Assembly (NCBI GenBank): GCA_045580005.1 | Contig: JAZNMZ010000071.1 | Location: 1 to 38,117, forward strand | Direction of reading: 5' to 3' | DNA length: 38,117 bases | Origin: UMGS1052 sp045580005 | GTDB taxonomy: Bacteria > Bacillota > Clostridia > Oscillospirales > CAG-382 | Shown here: in pieces, positions 31,304 through 37,859 of the stretch | How the letters are laid out: the number at the start of each line of letters is the position of its first letter | How positions within the stretch are numbered: position 1 is the first letter of the stretch | Translations under genes and position numbers: made by a program | Notes under the pieces: model-generated | Told to the model about the DNA's origin: nothing | What the model saw: only the letters and a program-made list of their open reading frames with translations | Database searches by the model: none

Positions 31304-32005
31304 ATGATTAAGGCTGTACTTATTGATATTGACAACACACTTCTTGATTTTGATGCCTATGTAAAACAGTCTATGAAAGAGGGCTTTTCGGAGCTTGGCA
31401 TCTGCCGGTACCAGGACAGTATGTACGATGTCTTTTTAAAGATAAATACACAGCTCTGGCACGATATAGAAAAGGGCAAGCTCACCTTTGGTGAGCTTAT
31501 GCAGGTGCGTTGGAATAAGATTTTTGAAGCTCTTGGAGTGGAGTACGACGGATACAGCTTTGAAAAATATTTCAGAGGCAGACTCTTTGACAACGCAATC
31601 CCTGTGGAGGGGGCGCACGAGCTGCTTGCGTATCTTGGCGAAAAGTATATTCTCTGCGCAGCAAGCAATGGTCCGTATGAACAGCAGATAAACCGTCTTA
31701 AGGTCGGCAATATGTATGATTGCTTTACTCACTGCTTTATTTCAGAGAAAGTCGGTGCTTCAAAGCCGGTTGCGGATTTTTTCTCATACTGTATGAGAGT
31801 ATTGAATGAGGGCAGGGGAGAAACTGACAAAATACTCCCGTCGCAGGTAGTGATGATAGGTGACTCACTTACTTCGGACATTGCGGGCGCACGCTCCTTT
31901 GGAATGAAAGCCTGCTTGTTTAACAGGGACGGCAAGGCGAGTAAAACTGCCAACAATGCCGATTATACAGTAAGCTCGCTTTGTAAAATAAAAGAGATAT
32001 TTTAA
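31304..32005 (+). CDS. HAD-superfamily hydrolase, YjjG-like nucleotidase/phosphatase
   Basis: A 233-aa HAD phosphatase. Motif I is VLIDIDNTLLDFD with Asp8 and Asp10, motif II ASNGPYEQQ, motif III Lys in GASKPVADFF, and motif IV MIGDSLTSDIAGA. The cap-domain arrangement and LLDF fit YjjG-type pyrimidine nucleotidases. It starts 30 bases after the TIR-NACHT-LRR gene, with no terminator between, so they may share a transcript. ATG 31304 gives a normal HAD N-terminus but its nearest GGAG is 15 bases away; TTG 31283 is an alternative. Whether it belongs to the immune module is open. Confidence 0.87.
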   Translation: MIKAVLIDIDNTLLDFDAYVKQSMKEGFSELGICRYQDSMYDVFLKINTQLWHDIEKGKLTFGELMQVRWNKIFEALGVEYDGYSFEKYFRGRLFDNAIPVEGAHELLAYLGEKYILCAASNGPYEQQINRLKVGNMYDCFTHCFISEKVGASKPVADFFSYCMRVLNEGRGETDKILPSQVVMIGDSLTSDIAGARSFGMKACLFNRDGKASKTANNADYTVSSLCKIKEIF

Positions 32006-32011
32006 AAAGAA

Positions 32012-32038
32012 AACCCGAAGCATTGCTTCGGGTTTTTA
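32012..32038. terminator. Terminator after the HAD gene
   Basis: AACCCGAAGC (32012-32021), loop ATT, GCTTCGGGTT (32025-32034) and T-run. The stop codon of the converging ribbon-helix-helix gene lies in the T-run, so it serves both sides. Confidence 0.88.
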
Positions 32039-32218
32039 ACTTATTTCGACATCATCCACAGAGTTTTCAAGAAGAATATTAATTAGCTCGTTTCTTGAGC
32101 GGTTGCTTATTTTCGATAAATCGTCTATTTTCTGAAGAGTGCCCTCTTTTATTCTTACAGAAATGATTTTGTAGCCATCTTCGCCCTTTTTGTTTATTTT
32201 AATAACATTCTTCGCCAT
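32036..32218 (-). CDS. Ribbon-helix-helix DNA-binding protein
   Basis: A 60-aa protein with an RHH (Arc/CopG-like) core: a beta strand YKIISVRIKEG, then TLQKIDDLSKISNRSRNELINILLENSV, with the typical SRNELI turn. Such proteins are repressors, often antitoxins. No toxin gene is next to it; the divergent gene 145 bases away is a two-TM unknown. GAGGTGAT precedes the ATG. Its likely operator lies in the very AT-rich intergenic region 32219-32362. Confidence 0.8.
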   Translation of the reverse strand: MAKNVIKINKKGEDGYKIISVRIKEGTLQKIDDLSKISNRSRNELINILLENSVDDVEIS

Positions 32219-32303
32219 ATAATATCACCTCATAACATAATTATATTTTCTTTGTATTTGAAATAATATATTACAAAAATATTCAAAACATAATATAAAT
32301 ATA

Positions 32304-32332
32304 TTGACTTTGCTTGCCGTATATGGTAAAAT
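32304..32332 (+). promoter_or_regulatory. Promoter of the two-TM unknown gene
   Basis: TTGACT (32304-32309), 17 bases, TAAAAT (32327-32332), with GGAGG and the ATG 20-30 bases further. The preceding 80 bases are almost purely A/T and hold the divergent RHH promoter. Confidence 0.7.
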
Positions 32333-32362
32333 ATTGGTACAAATATAAAGGAGGCTTTTACA

Positions 32363-32854
32363 ATGCACAAAAAGGTAAGAGAATTTTTAGAAACAAAAAA
32401 ACAGGCAGAAAGAGAATTATATGACGAGAAAAAAAGAGAAATTTTAATTGAGTTAGGCTTGTATGAAAAGGACTATACCGATGAAGATGGATATAGCGAC
32501 GAATATCCCTGTGGTGAATATGACCAAGAAATAGGAGTGTACAGATATTATAAAAAGATTCCTGTTCCAGTTAGCGATGAAGAGTTTGAGGAAATAAAGA
32601 AATGCTCGAAGATTCAAACTCATCAGCCTATAAATAATCCTGTAGCTATAACACTTGCTATCATTGCGTGGCTTATCTACATAGGTGGATTTATTGCAGG
32701 TGTCGTTTTTGGTAATGTGGAGGTCGGTAGGTATTATAAAGAGTTCCACTTTACAATTGCATTGATTTATTGGTTCTCCGCACTACTGAGCGGAACACTA
32801 TTACTCGGCTTCTCGGAAATTATTAAGCTGTTAAACGATATTAAAAATAAATAA
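32363..32854 (+). CDS. Unknown protein with C-terminal two-TM hairpin
   Basis: I do not recognise a named family for this 163-aa protein. The first half is charged: a likely coiled-coil stretch (residues 1-35) then an acidic, Tyr-rich segment (DEDGYSDEYPCGEYDQEIGV) and IPVPVSDEEFEEIKK. Two hydrophobic helices (about 95-115 and 130-152) end the protein. Similar sequence styles appear in uncharacterised Clostridia membrane proteins. GGAGG precedes the ATG. The gene is AT-rich, with a near-consensus promoter and a terminator of its own, divergent from the RHH gene. Confidence 0.75.
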   Translation: MHKKVREFLETKKQAERELYDEKKREILIELGLYEKDYTDEDGYSDEYPCGEYDQEIGVYRYYKKIPVPVSDEEFEEIKKCSKIQTHQPINNPVAITLAIIAWLIYIGGFIAGVVFGNVEVGRYYKEFHFTIALIYWFSALLSGTLLLGFSEIIKLLNDIKNK

Positions 32855-32855
32855 C

Positions 32856-32882
32856 AAAAACTGCCCGACAGGGCAGTTTTTT
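32856..32882. terminator. Terminator between the unknown gene and the AraC gene
   Basis: AAACTGCCC, loop GACA, GGGCAGTTT and T-run to 32882; A-run on the left side allows use in both directions. Confidence 0.88.
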
Positions 32883-32891
32883 ATTGTGAGG

Positions 32892-33617
32892 TTAAATTGC
32901 AGGATTCTGTTTAGCATAAGTCTTGGGTGAGACGCCTGTCGCTTTTTTAAAAGCGTTGCTGAAATAATAGCAGGACTTAAATCCGCAAAGCTTTCCGACA
33001 TTCTCGATACTTTCGTCACTCTCGCGCAGGAGTCTTTTGGCTTTGGCAATTCTGAGACTCATAATATACTCGTGAGGGGAGGAACCATAGAGCATTTTAA
33101 AGGTGCGTCTGAAGTGGATGTTGCTGAGAGCCGCTATGTCAGCGAGAAAGTCGTTTGAAATTTCCTCACAGAAGTGCTCATTAATATAGTCAAAAGCCTT
33201 TTTAAGGCGCTGCTGTGCTTTGTCAGCACAGTCCGAGAGAATAATGTCGAAAAGAGTGTACAATCTGCTTATTTTGACATACTCGGAGACATACTCATCT
33301 TTTGCAGACTCAAATGCTCGTACTACCTTATCTGTGTCAGAGATTTTCTTTGTAAATATGGGACCGTAGTCAAGTGTGCCGTCAAAGTTGATGATGTGTA
33401 TTGTGCCGTCTTTTGTACACTCGACGCTGTAGGATGCTCCTTTTGAAACAAAAAGCACCTGATTGGAACTCAGTGTATATGTTGTGCTTCCATCATTGTA
33501 CAACGACTTTGCTCCTTGCGAAATAATAATGGCGTTGGTCGTTCTGTCGGTCATAGACGATGTGTTATGGGATGTACATACTGTGAGCATATCGCATATT
33601 TTTGTAATGATTACCAT
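32892..33617 (-). CDS. AraC-family transcriptional regulator
   Basis: A 241-aa regulator. The C-terminal 100 residues form the two helix-turn-helix AraC domain: LADIAALSNIHFRRTFKMLYGSSPHEYIMSLR shortened here to FRRTFKMLYGSSPHEY, then ESIENVGKLCGFKSCYYFSNAFKKATGVSPKTYAK-type end. The N-terminal part (residues 1-130) looks like a cupin-type sensor (SNQVLFVSKGASYSVECTKDG). ATG 33617 follows GGGAGGTG; the frame extends further but lacks a site. No target operon is adjacent; a promoter with good hexamers drives it. Confidence 0.9.
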   Translation of the reverse strand: MVIITKICDMLTVCTSHNTSSMTDRTTNAIIISQGAKSLYNDGSTTYTLSSNQVLFVSKGASYSVECTKDGTIHIINFDGTLDYGPIFTKKISDTDKVVRAFESAKDEYVSEYVKISRLYTLFDIILSDCADKAQQRLKKAFDYINEHFCEEISNDFLADIAALSNIHFRRTFKMLYGSSPHEYIMSLRIAKAKRLLRESDESIENVGKLCGFKSCYYFSNAFKKATGVSPKTYAKQNPAI

Positions 33618-33641
33618 GTTTACACCTCCCATCATAGTCAA

Positions 33642-33671
33642 AGTATAGCACAGTTTACATGGCTGTGTCAA
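33642..33671 (-). promoter_or_regulatory. Promoter of the AraC-family gene
   Basis: Minus strand TTGACA (33671-33666), 18 bases, TATACT (33647-33642), about 25 bases before the start codon. Confidence 0.75.
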
Positions 33672-33729
33672 GCGTGAGAATATAAATATAAGCTTTGCCT
33701 ATGCAAAGACTCCTATATGGATTGTAAAT

Positions 33730-33762
33730 AAAAAAACAGACGCAAAAAGCGTCTGTTTTTTT
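33730..33762. terminator. Terminator-like hairpin beside the tRNA 3' fragment
   Basis: AAAAAACAGACGC, loop AAAAA, GCGTCTGTTTTTT. It abuts the tRNA-like fragment at 33765, just as the hairpin at 33865 abuts the intact tRNA. Confidence 0.8.
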
Positions 33763-33764
33763 AT

Positions 33765-33781
33765 TGGTGACCCATACGGGA
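33765..33781 (-). repeat. Copy of the tRNA-Glu 3' end, possible attachment-site scar
   Basis: TGGTGACCCATACGGGA matches the 3' end of the tRNA-Glu gene at 33901-33917 in 16 of 17 bases and in the same orientation, and is followed (minus strand) by its own terminator hairpin. The 120 bases between hold several short hairpins (for example CTTTGC/GCAAAG at 33791-33805) and no gene. Tyrosine-integrase elements commonly leave such duplications. Confidence 0.6.
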
Positions 33782-33864
33782 AATGGAGTACTTTGCTTCG
33801 CAAAGATACCCCACTATTTTCTCGCAAGCTCGAAAAAATTCGATTCCTATTTAGGAATAATCTA

Positions 33865-33900
33865 AAACAAAGAAGACACCTTTTGGTGTCTTCTTTGTTT
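33865..33900 (-). terminator. Terminator of tRNA-Glu
   Basis: Perfect 16-base stem: AAACAAAGAAGACACC (33865-33880), TTTT loop, GGTGTCTTCTTTGTTT (33885-33900), directly touching the tRNA CCA end, with further Ts downstream on the minus strand. Confidence 0.85.
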
Positions 33901-33975
33901 TGGTGACCCGTACGGGAATCGAACCCATGTTTCAGCCTTGAGAGGGCCGTGTCTTAGCCGCTTGACCAACGGGCC
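33901..33975 (-). tRNA. tRNA-Glu (anticodon CTC)
   Basis: 75-nt tRNA with CCA encoded. Acceptor GGCCCGT pairs with ACGGGTC (one G-U). The anticodon stem CGGCC/GGCTG encloses loop CTCTCAA, giving anticodon CTC for GAG. The T-arm holds GGTTCGATTCC. CTC is the secondary Glu anticodon; a TTC tRNA should exist elsewhere. Confidence 0.93.
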
Positions 33976-33994
33976 ATGTTACATCGCGTGTATT

Positions 33995-34023
33995 ATTATA
34001 CCACAGTTTTCGTGCTTTGTCAA
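33995..34023 (-). promoter_or_regulatory. Consensus promoter of tRNA-Glu
   Basis: Minus strand TTGACA (34023-34018), 17 bases, TATAAT (34000-33995), 19 bases before the mature tRNA 5' end. Confidence 0.85.
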
Positions 34024-34033
34024 TATTTTTGAG

Positions 34034-34078
34034 AGAAAAAATATCATATTGAGGAACACGGTTGTGTTCCTCAATATG
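34034..34078 (-). terminator. Terminator of rplJL
   Basis: Perfect 15-base stem CATATTGAGGAACAC (34045-34059) with its complement (34064-34078) around GGTT, followed on the minus strand by a T-rich run. It lies 13 bases after the rplL stop. Confidence 0.88.
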
Positions 34079-34091
34079 AGTTTGTAACAAA

Positions 34092-34472
34092 TTACTTAAT
34101 TGTAACTGTTGCACCAGCTGCTGTAAGAGCAGCCTTCATAGCTTCAGCATCTTCCTTAGAAACGCCTTCCTTGATTACCTTGGGAGCGCCCTCTACGAGA
34201 TCCTTAGCTTCCTTAAGACCAAGACCTGTGATTTCACGAACAGCCTTGATAACGCCGAGCTTGCTGTCGCCGGCAGATGTGAGTTCAACATCGAACTCTG
34301 TCTTTTCTTCTTCAGCTGCTGCGCCAGCTGCGGGAGCTGCAACGCCTGCTTCAGCTACGGGAGCTGCAGATACGCCGAATTCCTCTTCAACAGCCTTAAC
34401 GAGGTCGTTGAGCTCGAGGATTGTAAGTGCTTTAATATCTTCAAGAATTTTAAGTGCCTTTTCTGATGCCAT
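34092..34472 (-). CDS. rplL: 50S ribosomal protein L7/L12
   Basis: Stalk protein that recruits translation factors, 126 aa. An N-terminal dimerisation helix pair (residues 1-33), an Ala-rich hinge (AAPAAGAAAEEEK) and the globular C-terminal domain from KTEFDVELTSAGDSKLGVIKAVREITGLGLKEAKDLVE, here cited in part as VIKAVREITGLGLKEAKDLV. GGAGGTATA precedes the ATG. It follows rplJ by 97 bases and ends at a strong terminator. Confidence 0.97.
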   Translation of the reverse strand: MASEKALKILEDIKALTILELNDLVKAVEEEFGVSAAPVAEAGVAAPAAGAAAEEEKTEFDVELTSAGDSKLGVIKAVREITGLGLKEAKDLVEGAPKVIKEGVSKEDAEAMKAALTAAGATVTIK

Positions 34473-34569
34473 TATGGTATACCTCCAAAAAAATTTTTAA
34501 ATTAATATCGGACTTTATATCCGTATGGATACGGTTTTGTAAAAACCGAAAAAACTTTGCAGACAAAAA

Positions 34570-35082
34570 TTATTCTGCTGCGGGAGCTGCTTCGCCGTCT
34601 TTGTCGATAATCGCCTGGATAGCATAAGCAAAGCCGTAAAGGGGAGACTGGATGCTTCCGAGAAGCTTGCAGATAAGACCTTCTCTGGAAGGAATAGCTG
34701 CGAGAGCCTTAACTTCGTTAACATCAATAACTCTGCCGTCGATAAAGCCTGCTTTAACTTCGAAACCATCGTTGTTTTCAGCAAACTTGCTGAGGATCTT
34801 TGCAGGAGCGATGGGGTCGTCTGATACAGCAAAAGCTGTCATACCTTCGAGAACACTGTCAAATCCCTCAAAACCTGCGATCTGAGCTGCTTTTCTGATA
34901 TAGGTGTTCTTGATAACCTTGTAGTTAACACCGTTCTTACGGAGCTCAGCACGGAGTGCAGTATCCTTTTCAACAGTGATACCGAAGTAGTTAACAAGTA
35001 CGCCGCTCTGTGCATTTTTCATAGTTTCAGCGAGCTCGTTTACCAACTGCTCTTTTTCTTTAAGAATCGCTGCGCTTGGCAT
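34570..35082 (-). CDS. rplJ: 50S ribosomal protein L10
   Basis: Base of the ribosomal stalk, holding L7/L12 dimers through its C-terminal helix. The 170-aa protein has KEQLVNELAETMKNAQSGVL, LRKNGVNYKVIKNTYIRKAA and the internal FAVSDDPIAPAKIL segment typical of the family. GGAGGTGAAAT lies upstream of the ATG. L10 with L7/L12 binds its own leader to regulate the operon; a structured leader precedes it here. Confidence 0.97.
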   Translation of the reverse strand: MPSAAILKEKEQLVNELAETMKNAQSGVLVNYFGITVEKDTALRAELRKNGVNYKVIKNTYIRKAAQIAGFEGFDSVLEGMTAFAVSDDPIAPAKILSKFAENNDGFEVKAGFIDGRVIDVNEVKALAAIPSREGLICKLLGSIQSPLYGFAYAIQAIIDKDGEAAPAAE

Positions 35083-35275
35083 TTAATATTTCACCTCCAA
35101 ATAAAAAAAGTTCTTTTTGGACCGCAAAAAGCGTAACCGGAAAAGAACAGTAACACAATATGAAGTTTACTTCAAAAGAAGCTTGACTTTGTGAAATACA
35201 TTGTTTCTTTCCTCGGCAGGCGGAGTTAACCGTTAGCGTACTTGAGTACGACCTGCTTTCTTAGGTCAGCAATTT
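35083..35275 (-). promoter_or_regulatory. L10-type leader with attenuator
   Basis: About 190 bases of transcribed leader before rplJ. It contains GCTGACCTAAGAAAGCAGGT, an AGTACG-type hairpin and a CTGCCGAGGAAAGAAAC segment, close to known L10 leaders as I remember them. Nearest the gene, GTTCTTTT (35148-35141) pairs with AAAAAGAAC (35118-35110), enclosing CCGG and GCGG parts, then seven Ts (35108-35102): an intrinsic attenuator. L10(L7/L12) binding the upstream part would favour termination. Confidence 0.75.
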
Positions 35276-35304
35276 ATTATAACAAATATATTCGGGCTTG
35301 TCAA
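35276..35304 (-). promoter_or_regulatory. Consensus promoter of rplJL
   Basis: Minus strand TTGACA (35304-35299), 17 bases, TATAAT (35281-35276). It starts just after the tcdA stop. Confidence 0.87.
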
Positions 35305-35321
35305 TAGTTTTTTGGATTTTT

Positions 35322-36044
35322 TTATATTTTTTTGCCACAAATGTCGAGAATTACTTGGTTTGCAATCAACAGTCCCGCAACCGACGGTACCGTCGCAATG
35401 CTAGCAGGTGCAAATCTGCCGAGATTGCCCTTGGTTTCCGACTCTTGGTCGTACAAAGGCTTTTGCGGAATTTCTTTTGAATAAAGGACCTTGAGCTTTC
35501 TTAATCCGCGCTCTTTTAGCTCCTTGCGCATAACGCGCGCGAGAGGGCAGACAGAGGTCTTTGATATATCGCAGATTTCAAATTTTGAGGGATCGAGCTT
35601 GTTGCCTGTGCCCATACTGCTGATAAAGGGAATCCCAAAATTGGTGCAAATTTCGGCAAGCAGTATTTTTGACGAAACAGTGTCAATGGCGTCAATAACA
35701 TAGTCAAAGTGTGAAAAATCCACTGTGTCGGCATTGTCTTTTGTAAAGAACATTTCGTACTCGTGGACAACAATATTGGGATTGATGTCACGACAACGGG
35801 AAGCGCAGACAGCAGTTTTTGCTTTGCCTATAGTGCTGTGGAGTGCTATGAGCTGGCGGTTAATGTTTGTAACACTCACACTGTCGTTGTCAAAGACCGA
35901 CAGCTCTCCCACGCCCGTGCGTGCCAGAGCCTCGGCAGCATATGAGCCTACTCCGCCTACGCCGAAAAGTGCAATATGCGAGCCCGAGAGCTTTTTTATT
36001 CCATCTTTGCCGAGCAAAAGCTCGCTTCTTGCAAACTGTCCCAT
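35322..36044 (-). CDS. tcdA: tRNA threonylcarbamoyladenosine dehydratase TcdA (ThiF/E1-like)
   Basis: ATP-dependent enzyme that cyclises t6A37 to ct6A in tRNA. The 240-aa protein has the E1-like nucleotide-binding loop GVGGVGS (residues 28-34), DNDSVSVTNINRQ, and DAIDTVSSK, the TcdA pattern. The C-terminal part has RFAPASIATVPSVAG. AGGAGAAAG precedes the ATG. The window also carries Sua5/TsaC, which makes the t6A precursor, at the other end, so both ends of this tRNA modification are encoded here though not as an operon. Rival ThiF-family roles (thiamine, molybdopterin) fit less well. Confidence 0.9.
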   Translation of the reverse strand: MGQFARSELLLGKDGIKKLSGSHIALFGVGGVGSYAAEALARTGVGELSVFDNDSVSVTNINRQLIALHSTIGKAKTAVCASRCRDINPNIVVHEYEMFFTKDNADTVDFSHFDYVIDAIDTVSSKILLAEICTNFGIPFISSMGTGNKLDPSKFEICDISKTSVCPLARVMRKELKERGLRKLKVLYSKEIPQKPLYDQESETKGNLGRFAPASIATVPSVAGLLIANQVILDICGKKI

Positions 36045-36097
36045 AGCTTTCTCCTACAAAAAATCTCAACCTATTATACAGCATATTTGCGAGTTTG

Positions 36098-36790
36098 TCA
36101 AACACCTCTTTTTTGTCTTGCATCCATCCTTTTCCAGCTTATGTATCCGTAAATGTCGTTGAGCAAAAATACAATAAAGCAGATAATCACCGAAAGATAC
36201 GATATATCCTTTGCTGAGGCAAGTACCCACAGGACAATAAGAACTATGTCGTTTGCGGCATAAGTGAGCGCGAAAAAAGGATTGCGTCTGAAGGTAAGAT
36301 ACGCTGCGGCGAAGCTTGTTGTAACAGATAAAGTGCTCGGTATAATATTCGGTGTATCAAGATATGAGAGAATAAAGTAAAATATCAGAGTCACAACAGC
36401 AGTCAGAATTGTCATAAAAAGCCCCTCATGCTTTTTAAGACTGTCAACAATGACTTCGGACTTTCTGTCTTTGTAGGGATTTCTGAGCCATGATATGAGA
36501 GCGATTGCTGCCATGGGGGCTGTCATCCCGAGATATGTGATCATCTTGTCGTAATACCTGAATGAAAACGAAATAACACCGTAAAGCAAGCTGAATACAA
36601 TCATCAGCACCTGTCCGACAGGATTGCCTTTGGCGTTGAAGATTAGTGATGTCACACCGATAAGCGACGCGCAAAGGGTTAGAAGGTTTTCTCTGTCAAA
36701 TATGACAAACGACACGGCAATCAGCAATACCGATACCAACCACAGCAGTTTCTCACCTGTAGAAAAATATCCTGTAATTTTCTTTATCAT
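36098..36790 (-). CDS. pnuC: PnuC-family vitamin/nucleoside transporter
   Basis: Integral membrane facilitator of the PnuC family, 230 aa, with about seven hydrophobic segments. PnuC takes up nicotinamide riboside; relatives PnuT and PnuX carry thiamine and riboflavin. FNAKGNPVGQVLMIVFSLLYG and the C-terminal NDIVLIVLWVLA plus NDIYGYISWKRM are family-like. ATG 36790 follows GGAGGAC; a longer frame to 36817 runs through the terminator and lacks a site. It is preceded by a structured leader, so a riboswitch could reveal its substrate. It has its own promoter right after rnfB. Confidence 0.88.
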   Translation of the reverse strand: MIKKITGYFSTGEKLLWLVSVLLIAVSFVIFDRENLLTLCASLIGVTSLIFNAKGNPVGQVLMIVFSLLYGVISFSFRYYDKMITYLGMTAPMAAIALISWLRNPYKDRKSEVIVDSLKKHEGLFMTILTAVVTLIFYFILSYLDTPNIIPSTLSVTTSFAAAYLTFRRNPFFALTYAANDIVLIVLWVLASAKDISYLSVIICFIVFLLNDIYGYISWKRMDARQKRGV

Positions 36791-36799
36791 TAGTCCTCC

Positions 36800-36925
36800 A
36801 AAAAAATAAGCATCCATAACCTCATCTTCTAAGACCTAACGACGAGGAATGAATGCTTAACACCGCGGAAGCTTTTGCTCCGGGGTTATAATATTACCCG
36901 GTGGCAATATTGTGTTAGTTGAATT
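36800..36925 (-). promoter_or_regulatory. Riboswitch-like leader of pnuC: three-way junction plus terminator
   Basis: On the transcript P1 is UAACAC (36917-36912) with GUGUUA (36863-36858). Inside it are P2, AAUAUUGCC (36911-36903) with GGUAAUAUU (36898-36890) and loop ACCG, and P3, GGAGC (36881-36877) with GCUUC (36872-36868) and loop AAAA. Next, AAGCAUUC (36858-36851) pairs with GGAUGCUU and CCUC with GAGG, followed by seven U just before the GGAGG site: a terminator. P1 and the terminator share only one base. I see no TPP (CUGAGA) or other known motif. Confidence 0.6.
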
Positions 36926-36931
36926 TTTATC

Positions 36932-36960
36932 AGTATACCATGGGTTGCGCGTTTTGTCAA
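36932..36960 (-). promoter_or_regulatory. Promoter of pnuC
   Basis: Minus strand TTGACA (36960-36955), 17 bases, TATACT (36937-36932). It begins 6 bases after the rnfB stop and would give a leader of about 135 bases. Confidence 0.83.
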
Positions 36961-36965
36961 GCGGC

Positions 36966-37820
36966 TTATTCTGCGGCTATCGCGGTTTTCGGAATCGGCG
37001 GCTCTGCCACTTCTACAGTCGTCTTTTTGTATGCCGACCATATTACCTTGCGGGGACAAACCTCCTCGCATTTACCGCAGCCAACGCAGAGTGTATAGTC
37101 AATCTCTGCAACATTGCCGGTTACTTTAATGGCTCCTGCCTCACAGTTTTTCTCGCAGATTTTGCATCCGATACAGCCTGCATCGCAGTAGCCTTTTGTT
37201 ATGGCTCCCTTGTCGGCAGACATGCAGCCTACCCAGTAGGGGATGTCGGCAGGGACAATGCGTATGAGCTTTTTGGGACAGCTGCTGGCACAGGTGCCGC
37301 AGGCTGTACACTTATTGTAGTCGACAGTTGCAACACCGTTTACAACCTTGAGTGCACCGAATTTGCAGGAATCAACACAGGTGCCAAGTCCTATACATCC
37401 GTTGGGACACATTTTGTCGCCGCCCGAGAGCCTGTTTGCTGCAACACAGTCGGAAACTCCCTCGTATATGTACTTTTTCTTTGCAAGGTCGTTTGTACCC
37501 GAGCACATTACCTGTGCACGCATACGGCGTAGCTTTATATCAGAAGATATTCCCATGATTTCGGAAATCTTTTTTAACTGCTCGTCAGAACAGCCGCTAC
37601 ACTTTGTGACAGGTGCTTCACCTTTTACGATAGCTGAAGCCAGGGCTTCACAGCCTGTATATCCGCAGCCTCCGCAGTTGGCACCGGGCAGACAGTCTTT
37701 TATAAGCTCAATTCTCTCGTCGTTCTTCACATAAAAAATCTTTGACGCCACGGCAAGTATTACACCGAGCACCGCTGCAATTGCGGCAAACCAACCGAAA
37801 GCTGTAAATATCTCAATCAT
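36966..37820 (-). CDS. rnfB: Rnf complex subunit RnfB
   Basis: Ferredoxin-like subunit of the Rnf ion-pumping ferredoxin:NAD oxidoreductase in the membrane. The 284-aa protein has an N-terminal membrane helix (residues 5-27), the RnfB Fe-S domain GANCGGCGYTGCEALA near residue 46, then several 4Fe-4S ferredoxin motifs (CTACGTCASSCP, CIGCKICEKNC, CVGCGKCEEVC). This marks an anaerobe using reduced ferredoxin. It lies 39 bases after rnfA; no SD closer than GGAAAG at about 14 bases is seen. It ends the rnf operon just before the pnuC promoter. Confidence 0.95.
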   Translation of the reverse strand: MIEIFTAFGWFAAIAAVLGVILAVASKIFYVKNDERIELIKDCLPGANCGGCGYTGCEALASAIVKGEAPVTKCSGCSDEQLKKISEIMGISSDIKLRRMRAQVMCSGTNDLAKKKYIYEGVSDCVAANRLSGGDKMCPNGCIGLGTCVDSCKFGALKVVNGVATVDYNKCTACGTCASSCPKKLIRIVPADIPYWVGCMSADKGAITKGYCDAGCIGCKICEKNCEAGAIKVTGNVAEIDYTLCVGCGKCEEVCPRKVIWSAYKKTTVEVAEPPIPKTAIAAE

Positions 37821-37859
37821 AGTTTTATGTTGTCTTTCCTTTCTGAAAAAGTAAAACAG

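Noticed and set aside
33245..33251. Further TGTCGAA heptamer in the AraC gene
   Set aside because: Single copy inside a coding region with no partner at 10 bases; expected by chance in a window of this size.
33782..33900. A second full tRNA gene between the two 3' ends
   Set aside because: Only the last 17 bases match; no acceptor partner, D-arm or anticodon arm can be folded from the rest.
36800..36925. TPP riboswitch before pnuC
   Set aside because: The junction shape is similar but CUGAGA and the conserved TPP core segments are absent.
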